From NCBI RefSeq assembly GCF_945906775.1, contig NZ_CAMDRE010000001.1, forward strand, positions 1,984,001-2,048,000: 64,000 nucleotides of DNA, given 5' to 3'. This document shows, piece by piece, positions 59,601-64,000 of the stretch. The translations under genes were made by a program, and so were the position numbers. The number at the start of each line of letters is the position of its first letter. The first letter of the stretch is position 1. Source of the DNA: Citrobacter sp. Marseille-Q6884. Its GTDB lineage: Bacteria > Pseudomonadota > Gammaproteobacteria > Enterobacterales > Enterobacteriaceae. Under the pieces are notes generated by a model, which was given only the letters and a program-made list of their open reading frames with translations, made no database searches and was not told the origin of the DNA.

Positions 59601-60085
59601 GGAACGATAGCCTGAAAGGTGGCTCTGGCAGCGATACTTACTTCTTCAATTCAGGCGATGGTCAGGACTCCATCACCGAAGGCAGTAGCGACAACGGCAA
59701 CATTGATACCCTGCGTTTTGGCGAAGCTCTGCAGGCAGAAAATGCCATCGTGCAGCGCAAAGGCAATAATCTGGTCATCACTTTCGCGGAAAGTACAGAC
59801 AGCGTCACGATAAGCGATTTCTTCTATTCAGCAAGATATCAGGTTGAGCACATCACCTTTGCCGACGGTACCGACTGGCAGCCGCAGGATATTCTGAACC
59901 ATACCGTGGATAACATCCCGCTCCCCATCTCCGCCCCGGCCGATACTCCCGTGCCGTTACAATGTGTGCGTGAGCAGATGGCGGCTTTTATGGCGAGCGA
60001 CGATGGTGATGAAGAGAGCTCGATGGGGAATATGCCTGTGCTTTCAACTTCCCGGACGTCACCCCATTCATTGATGCATATGTAA
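53696..60085 (+). CDS. Giant RTX calcium-binding protein with FrpC-type module and nine repeat modules
   Basis: The product has 2,129 residues. The start is ATG 53696: the earlier ATG at 53672 is ACG in the paralogous copy, while this one is conserved after cccgggg. Order: N-terminal domain 1-178, helical with a Gly-rich hydrophobic part (IAGEIAPLVE to LGRGLAKG); (Gly-Asn) linker 181-191; residues 213-381 like the FrpC self-processing module, opening SPIILDLDGDGIE, with four or more D-x-D/N-x-D-G loops; a helical domain 390-585; nine modules 589-2062, each with RTX nonapeptides then a GSDTYLFNAGDGQD and RYRVDEIVFADGTVWD domain; and a 67-residue tail (REQMAAFMASDD) fit for type I secretion. 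Extracellular calcium binding is well supported; the biological role (toxin, adhesin or other) is not known. No secretion genes are in the window. Confidence 0.9.
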   Translation: MNGNYLNDSSQNNDSKSKFYEKIENISKAIVDSVNAASFSMGVDTPLPVEKIKFLAEKLGSSASIVKFLDIHEKGEATLGDWVDFVGTIAGEIAPLVESRVLGQVGLALAVYNFVEGTGIGGMLGRGLAKGIMDNIYKNGLRDPETGAIYLALIEDGDASENSPDNSPDSIPPNEYRGEGGNGNGNGNGNGDKDRGKMGGPDPLGPPADARSPIILDLDGDGIETTSSQNYTFFDHDGNGFAENTGWVGKDDGLLVLDRNDDGNIDTGSELFGNNTRLINGKLAQNGYEALKDLDENQDGLINNLDSAWQQLKVWQDKNGNGQVDESELLSLDEVSVAEITTGYQSSDYVDAQGNAHKQTSTITMDDGSVHNSADVWFNINNGITTYDMNVVISKKILELPYIRGFGNMPDLYTAMTHNPELQALVERYVADPRSAESNALLDEIIFIWAGVFDVPVNSRGGNIDARHLAAIEVAAGVTYKNRVNGSVDPYIDAAMMLEKQYDEFAAYIEASLLAQTLYAEEFSLIKIAPNAEKNGLTLNFDAFESRLAELKKTDYERFIRISEVFNNKFVYAPQFNEVRERIGISENITVGTDNIDSLYGNDNADYLWGGVGDDSLSSGNGNDILVGGKGNDYLVGNYGSDTYLFNAGDGQDWITEKFTNSDDIDRLIFSEGLLAENAVLQRSGSNLLISFRDSTDSVTLDDYFFCEGHRYRVEEIAFADGTVWNVETVKAMLIVGTNEAQTLVAYSPGTEIHGAGGDDYLKGDKGADRLYGDEGNDSLIADSGNDLLAGGTGNDYLEGGYGSDTYLFNAGDGQDWITEKITNSDDIDRLIFGEGLLAENAILQRSGSNLLISFRDSTDSVTLDSYFFCEGNRYRVEEIVFADGTVWNVETVKAMLIVGTNEAQTLVAYSPGTEIHGASGDDYLKGDKGADRLYGDEGNDSLIADSGNDLLAGGAGNDYLEGYYGSDTYLFNIGDGQDWIKEHFTSDNDVDRLIFGEGLLAENAILQRSGDNLLISFRDSADSVTLDSYFFCEGNRYRVEEIVFADGTVWDIETVKAMLIVGTDEAQTLVAYSPGTEIHGAGGDDYLKGDKGADHLYGDEGNDSLVADSGNDLLAGGAGNDYLEGYYGSDTYLFNIGDGQDWIKEQFTGDNDVDRLILGEGLLAENAILQRSGSNLLISFRDSADSVTLDSYFFCEGNRYRVEEIVFADGTVWDIETVKAMLIVGTDEAQTLVAYSPGTEIHGAGGDDYLKGDKGADRLYGDEGNDSLIADSGNDLLAGGAGNDYLEGYYGSDTYLFNIGDGQDWIKEHFTSDNDVDRLVLGEGISQENILLRRNGNNLVVTFRDSTDTVTLDSFFYIENNRYRVDEIVFADGTVWDTQKMKEMALVGTEAAETLQAYSGGNEIHGAGGNDTLRGYTGADKLYGDEGNDTLTGDSSNDELHGGAGDDLLDAGTGDDLLAGGAGNDNLKGGSGSDTYLFNAGDSQDSITEGSSDNGNIDTLRFGEGLLAENAILQRSGNNLVISFKGCDDQVTIVNYISSVNNQIEQIIFADGTAWDVAAVESMLLAGTEDDQKLVAFVTGSEIHASGGDDTLTGSDAADKLYGDDGNDTLNSGYGNDELHGGTGNDNLNGGTGSDTYLFNAGDGQDWITENSTYTPDVDRLVLGEGISQENILLRRNGNNLVVTFRDSTDTVTLADFYYKENNRYRVDEIVFADGTVWDTEKMKEMALVGTEAAETLQANTGGNEIHGAGGDDTLRGFTDADKLYGDEGNDTLTGDGSNDELHGGTGNDNLNGGTGSDTYLFNAGDGQDWITENFTYTTDVDRLVLGEGISQENILLRRNGNNLVVTFRDSTDTVTLADFYYKENNRYRVDEIVFADGTVWDTEKMKEMALVGTEAAETLQANTGGNEIHGAGGDDTLRGFTDADKLYGDEGNDTLTGDGSNDELHGGAGDDLLDAGTGDDLLAGGAGNDSLKGGSGSDTYFFNSGDGQDSITEGSSDNGNIDTLRFGEALQAENAIVQRKGNNLVITFAESTDSVTISDFFYSARYQVEHITFADGTDWQPQDILNHTVDNIPLPISAPADTPVPLQCVREQMAAFMASDDGDEESSMGNMPVLSTSRTSPHSLMHM
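54236..54265 (+). repeat. (GGAAAC)5 hexanucleotide repeat
   Basis: Five perfect ggaaac units in frame encode Gly-Asn pairs between the N-terminal domain and the FrpC-like module. The paralogue has six units at 60998-61033. Because the unit is six bases, changes in number never alter the frame. Confidence 0.97.
55460..59881 (+). repeat. Nine tandem in-gene modules, period 489 bp (two of 537 bp)
   Basis: Module ends (the last codon of the GTVWD-type motif) fall at 55873, 56362, 56851, 57340, 57829, 58366, 58855, 59344 and about 59881. Distances are 489 bases except for the sixth and ninth modules, which are 537 because of 16 extra residues of nonapeptide (AGDDLLDAGTGDDLLAGG). Modules 2-5 are nearly the same in DNA, and so are the corresponding parts of 7 and 8. 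Each carries nonapeptides of GGxGxDxLx type. Confidence 0.95.
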
Positions 60086-60475
60086 CCGGAGCCGCTGGTT
60101 AACGCCAGCGGCAATATTTATCGGGGATATAAAACATTAATAACAATTTCTAGTGGAAGCATAATTATATTCCAGTTAAGAACTAATTAATCATACCCAT
60201 AAGTTTATAAGGTAAGTGTTGTTATATATTTCCCCTATCATTTTTGTTTAAATATACAGTTAATATATAAAATGTTAAACGTTTAACTAATTGCGGTTAG
60301 GTGTTATATTTCTTAATTCTTTGCCAGGAGTAATCATTTGTCGTGTTTTATTATTTGTTTTATTTATGAATTATAAAGGACACATCTTAATTTATTGTTT
60401 CTGGTGATGTTATGTGCTGTCTCAATGGAATATAGATAGCAATAAAGTACAACGTTACAATACCCGGGGCCAAAA
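60069..60475 (+). repeat. AT-rich intergenic direct repeat, copy 2
   Basis: Nearly the same as 53287-53695, differing by scattered substitutions and small indels. It has the hairpin gccgctgg/ccagcggc (60091-60112), the AT-rich middle, and the same cccgggg before the start codon. The 10-codon frame is kept as MLCAVSMEYR. No other gene is seen in 60086-60475. Confidence 0.92.
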
Positions 60476-63400
60476 ATGAATGGAAATTATTTGAATGATT
60501 CTTCACATAATAACGATTCTAAATCGTCGTTCTACGAAAAAATTGAAAACATTTCAAAAGCTATAGTTGATTCTGTTAACGCAGCGAGTTTCTCAATGGG
60601 CGTGGATGCGCCCCTTCCTATAGAAAAAATCAAGTTTTTGGCTGAGAAATTAGGCTCATCCGCCTCGATCGTAAAGTTCCTGGATATATATGAGAAAGGC
60701 GAAGCGACATTAGGGGACTGGGTTGATTTCGTGGGGACCATTGCTGGTGAAATAGCCCCTCTCGTAGAATCACGCGCCCTGGGACAGGTAGGATTCGCTC
60801 TCGCAGTATATAATTTTGTTGAGGGAACCGGTATTGGCGGCCTGTTAGGAAGAGGGCTTGCCAAAGGTATTATGGATAATATTTATAAAAATGGTCTGCG
60901 GGACCCTAAAACAGGAACAATGTACCTACCCCCAACTGGAGACGCGTCAGAAAATTCGCCAGACAATATTCCACCAAGTGAATACAGGGGCGAAGGTGGA
61001 AACGGAAACGGAAACGGAAACGGAAACGGAAACGGAGATAAGGATAGGGGTAAGATGGGAGGCCCCGATCCCCTTGGTCCACCTGCCGATGCCAGAAGTC
61101 CAATCATCCTTGATCTTGATGGCGATGGCATTGAGACAACATCATCGCAGAACTACACCTTTTTTGACCATGATGGCAATGGCTTTGCCGAAAATACAGG
61201 ATGGGTGGGGAAAGATGACGGATTACTGGTACTGGATAGAAATGATGACGGGAGTATTGACACCGGTGGTGAGCTCTTTGGCAACAATACACGGCTAATA
61301 AACGGTAAGCTGGCGCAAAATGGTTATGAGGCCCTAAAAGAACTGGATGAAAACAGGGACGGTCTGATAAACAATCTTGATTCAGCCTGGCAGCAGTTAA
61401 AAGTCTGGCAGGATAAAAATGGCAATGGCCTGGTTGATGAGAGCGAATTGCTTTCACTCGATGAAGTCAGCGTGGCGGAAATAACGACAGGATACCAGTC
61501 ATCCGATTATGTCGACGCGCAGGGAAATGCGCATAAGCAGACAAGTACCATTACTATGGATGATGGTTCTGTACATAATTCGGCGGATGTCTGGTTTAAC
61601 ATAAATAACGGCATTACAACGTATGATATGAATGTCGTGATTTCAAAAGAAATTCTTGAACTCCCTTATATCCGTGGCTTCGGCAATATGCCGGATTTAT
61701 ATACTGCCATGACCCATAACCCTGAACTTCAGGCACTCGCTGAACGTTACGTCGCAGACCCGGGAAGCGCAGAGTCGAACGCATTACTCGATGAAATCGT
61801 CTTTATCTGGGCTGGTGTTTCCGACGTGCCAGTAAATAGCAGAGGTGAAGATATTGATGCCAGACATCTGGCCGCAATTGAAGTGGCTGCAGGAGTGAAA
61901 TATAAAAACAGAGTTAACGGATCCGTTAACCCTTATCGAGAGGCTGCATCGCTACTTGAAGTAGAATATGATAACTTTGTGGCTTATATTGAAGCCAGTT
62001 TGCTGGCTCAAACGCTTTATGCTGAAGAATTTTCCCTGATTAAACTCGCCCCGAATGCAGAGAAGAATGGTTTAACACTTAATTTTGATGCCTTTGAGTC
62101 TCGTCTTGCAGAACTGAAGAAAACTGACTACGAACATTTTATGCGAATCTCTGAAGTTTTCAATAATAAATTCGTTTATGTCCCTCAATTTAATGACGTA
62201 CGTGAGCGTATTGGTATTTCAGAAAACATCACCGTTGGTACCGATAATATTGATTCCCTGTATGGTAATGATAATGCTGATTATCTATGGGGCGGTGCCG
62301 GTGACGATAGTCTGAGTAGTGGAAGTGGTAATGATGTCCTGGTAGGTGGAACGGGCAACGATTATATGAGGGGAGATTACGGCAGCGACACTTACCTTTT
62401 TAGCGCAGGTGACGGGCAAGATCGCATTGTTGAAAAGTACAGTTTCGATAATGACTTTGATCGGCTTATTTTTGGTGAAGGCTTACTGGCAGAGAATGCC
62501 ATTCTGCAACGCAGCGGCGACAATCTGTTAATCAGTTTCCGTGACAGTGCGGACAGCGTGACCCTCGATAGTTATTTCTTCTGCGAAGGAAGACGCTACC
62601 GGGTGGAAGAAATAGTATTTGCCGACGGGACTGTCTGGAATATTGAAACTGTAAAAGCGATGCTGATTGCCGGTACGGATGAGGCACAGACGCTGGTGGC
62701 CTACTCGCCTGGTACCGAGATTCATGGTGCGGGCGGTGATGACTACCTGAAAGGGGATACAGGGGCAGATCGCCTTTACGGTGATGAAGGCAACGATAAA
62801 CTGAAGGGTAATGGTGGCAATGATCTGCTGGTTGGCGGCACAGGTAATGATTATCTGGAGGGATACTCCGGGAGTGATACCTACCTGTTTAATGTCGGTG
62901 ATGGTCAGGACCGGATAGTCGAAAAGTTCACCGACAGTGATGACGTTGACCGGCTGCTGCTTGGTGAGGGCATTTCGCAGGAAAATATCCTCCTGCGTCG
63001 TAGCGGTAAAGATCTGGTGGTGACCTTCCGTGACAGTCCGGACACTGTAACACTGGATGATTTTTTCTATATAGAAAACAAACGTTACCGGGTGGACGAG
63101 ATCGTTTTTGCCGACGGTACCGTCTGGGATACCCAGAAGATGAAAGAGATGGCGCTTGTTGGAACAGAGTCAGCCGAGACGCTGCAGTCCTACTCAGGAG
63201 GCAATGAAATTCATGGTGCTGGTGGTAATGACACCCTGAAAGGTAACGCCGGAGTAGATAAGCTGTATGGCGATGAAGGCAACGATACGCTGACGGGCGA
63301 CAGCAGTAATGATGAACTGCACGGTGGCGCGGGAAACGATCTTCTGGACGCAGGAACTGGCGACGACCTGCTGGCTGGTGGAGCCGGGAACGATAACCAG

Positions 63401-64000
63401 AAAGGTGCCTCTGGCAGCGATACCTACCTTTTTAACGTCGGCGATGGTCAGGATATCATCACCGAAGGCAGCAGTAACAACGGTGACGTTGATACCCTGC
63501 GTTTTGGCGAAGGCCTGCTGGCAGAAAATGCCATCCTGCAGCGTAGCGGTAATAATCTGGTGATTAGCTTTAAAGGCAGCGATGACCTGGTGACCATTAT
63601 CAATTATGCCTCTTCCGTTAATAACCAAGTCGAGCAGATTATTTTTGCCGACGGTACTGCCTGGGATGTTGCCGCGGTTGAAAGCATATTGCTGGCCGGG
63701 AGCGAAGACGATCAAAAACTGGTGGCCTTCGGCGCAGGCAGTGAAATCCACGCTGCTGGTGGCAATGACACCCTGACGGGCAGTGATGCTGCAGACAAAC
63801 TCTACGGTGATGATGGCGACGACAGGCTGACAGGTGGCTCAAGTGATGATGAGTTACATGGCGGTGCGGGTAATGATGTTCTGAATGCAGGCTCCTGGAA
63901 TGATGTACTGGAAGGCGGCGCGGGTAACGACAGGTTGTACGGCGATACGGGAAGTGACACCTATCTCTTCAACGCCGGCGATGGACAGGACACCATCACC
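60476..64000 (+). CDS. Second giant RTX calcium-binding protein, paralogue of the first (3' end outside window)
   Basis: The frame is open from ATG 60476 to the window edge, 1,175 codons, and stays in register with its neighbour. Domain order is the same: N-terminal domain, six (Gly-Asn) units, a FrpC-like module opening SPIILDLDGDGIE, a helical domain, then modules from 62228. It lacks a repeat of the NSPD segment (NSPDNIPP against NSPDNSPDSIPP) and has a local divergent patch around 61920-61985 (YREAASLLEVEYDN). Its modules differ in order and in sequence from those of the first gene. Three are complete (ends 62641, 63130, 63667) and a fourth is cut by the edge. Secreted calcium-binding function is inferred; the role is unknown. 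Confidence 0.9.
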   Translation, partial: MNGNYLNDSSHNNDSKSSFYEKIENISKAIVDSVNAASFSMGVDAPLPIEKIKFLAEKLGSSASIVKFLDIYEKGEATLGDWVDFVGTIAGEIAPLVESRALGQVGFALAVYNFVEGTGIGGLLGRGLAKGIMDNIYKNGLRDPKTGTMYLPPTGDASENSPDNIPPSEYRGEGGNGNGNGNGNGNGDKDRGKMGGPDPLGPPADARSPIILDLDGDGIETTSSQNYTFFDHDGNGFAENTGWVGKDDGLLVLDRNDDGSIDTGGELFGNNTRLINGKLAQNGYEALKELDENRDGLINNLDSAWQQLKVWQDKNGNGLVDESELLSLDEVSVAEITTGYQSSDYVDAQGNAHKQTSTITMDDGSVHNSADVWFNINNGITTYDMNVVISKEILELPYIRGFGNMPDLYTAMTHNPELQALAERYVADPGSAESNALLDEIVFIWAGVSDVPVNSRGEDIDARHLAAIEVAAGVKYKNRVNGSVNPYREAASLLEVEYDNFVAYIEASLLAQTLYAEEFSLIKLAPNAEKNGLTLNFDAFESRLAELKKTDYEHFMRISEVFNNKFVYVPQFNDVRERIGISENITVGTDNIDSLYGNDNADYLWGGAGDDSLSSGSGNDVLVGGTGNDYMRGDYGSDTYLFSAGDGQDRIVEKYSFDNDFDRLIFGEGLLAENAILQRSGDNLLISFRDSADSVTLDSYFFCEGRRYRVEEIVFADGTVWNIETVKAMLIAGTDEAQTLVAYSPGTEIHGAGGDDYLKGDTGADRLYGDEGNDKLKGNGGNDLLVGGTGNDYLEGYSGSDTYLFNVGDGQDRIVEKFTDSDDVDRLLLGEGISQENILLRRSGKDLVVTFRDSPDTVTLDDFFYIENKRYRVDEIVFADGTVWDTQKMKEMALVGTESAETLQSYSGGNEIHGAGGNDTLKGNAGVDKLYGDEGNDTLTGDSSNDELHGGAGNDLLDAGTGDDLLAGGAGNDNQKGASGSDTYLFNVGDGQDIITEGSSNNGDVDTLRFGEGLLAENAILQRSGNNLVISFKGSDDLVTIINYASSVNNQVEQIIFADGTAWDVAAVESILLAGSEDDQKLVAFGAGSEIHAAGGNDTLTGSDAADKLYGDDGDDRLTGGSSDDELHGGAGNDVLNAGSWNDVLEGGAGNDRLYGDTGSDTYLFNAGDGQDTIT
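60998..61033 (+). repeat. (GGAAAC)6 hexanucleotide repeat
   Basis: Six in-frame ggaaac units encode Gly-Asn pairs, one more than in the first gene. The flanks are otherwise the same in both copies. Confidence 0.97.
62228..64000 (+). repeat. Tandem in-gene modules of the second RTX gene (runs off window)
   Basis: Module ends are at 62641, 63130 (489 bases) and 63667 (537 bases, the long form with AGNDLLDAGTGDDLLAGG); a fourth begins at 63668. The types present, in order, correspond to modules 1, 5, 6 and a variant of 7 of the first gene, so the near-identical 2-4 block is absent or moved. Confidence 0.9.

Noticed and set aside
55460..59881. CRISPR-like array
   Set aside because: The repeats are long, coding and contiguous with no unique spacers; the period follows protein modules.

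Overview
The window is enterobacterial chromosome. From glnD to ivy the genes follow the order of the E. coli K-12 4-minute region almost one for one, and the proteins match E. coli families closely in length and sequence. The 16S rRNA is an Enterobacterales sequence, and its first variable loop resembles Citrobacter more than Escherichia. I call the host Citrobacter-like and do not resolve a species. This is a reading from memory, not a database result.

Layout. 1-3308 (minus): the glnD 5' part, a REP pair, and map. 3555-23161 (plus): translation genes rpsB-tsf-pyrH-frr, then the envelope run dxr-uppS-cdsA-rseP-bamA-skp-lpxD-fabZ-lpxA-lpxB-rnhB-dnaE-accA, which combines isoprenoid carrier, phospholipid, outer-membrane assembly, lipid A and fatty-acid functions. 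23261-29597: ldcC, yaeR, tilS, rof-yaeP (minus), yaeQ-arfB and nlpE. 29641-35234 (minus): proS, trmO-rcsF and the MetJ-controlled metNIQ methionine importer. 35424-41565: gmhB and a complete rRNA operon at the rrnH position (16S, tRNA-Glu, 23S, 5S, tRNA-Asp). 41688-50735: dkgB, yafC, an MFS transporter absent from this place in K-12, yafD, yafE, mltD, gloB, yafS, rnhA and dnaQ. 50870-53032: tRNA-Asp (aspV), a small Spy/CpxP-like periplasmic protein gene, yafV and ivy.

Accessory region, 53090-64000. Downstream of ivy, where K-12 has fadE, lies a tandem array of giant secreted calcium-binding (RTX) protein genes: a degraded C-terminal remnant, a complete gene of 2,129 codons, and a second gene that runs off the window. 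The complete copies are separated from what precedes them by a duplicated AT-rich intergenic segment of about 400 bp. Each protein has a conserved helical N-terminal domain, a (Gly-Asn)n linker, a domain strongly resembling the self-processing module of Neisseria FrpC but with Ser where FrpC has the cleaved Asp, a middle helical domain, and then modules of RTX nonapeptides plus a haemolysin-type calcium-binding-related domain. These modules repeat at 489 bp (537 bp in a longer form) and are nearly identical in DNA, which indicates recent expansion and exchange. No type I secretion or acyltransferase genes are in view. This array is the most unusual part of the window.

The rest is ordinary conserved core. 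Smaller points of interest are a tRNA-Glu spacer in the rrnH-position operon, two tRNA-Asp genes differing by a compensated acceptor-stem pair, and an aspV site that carries no island.
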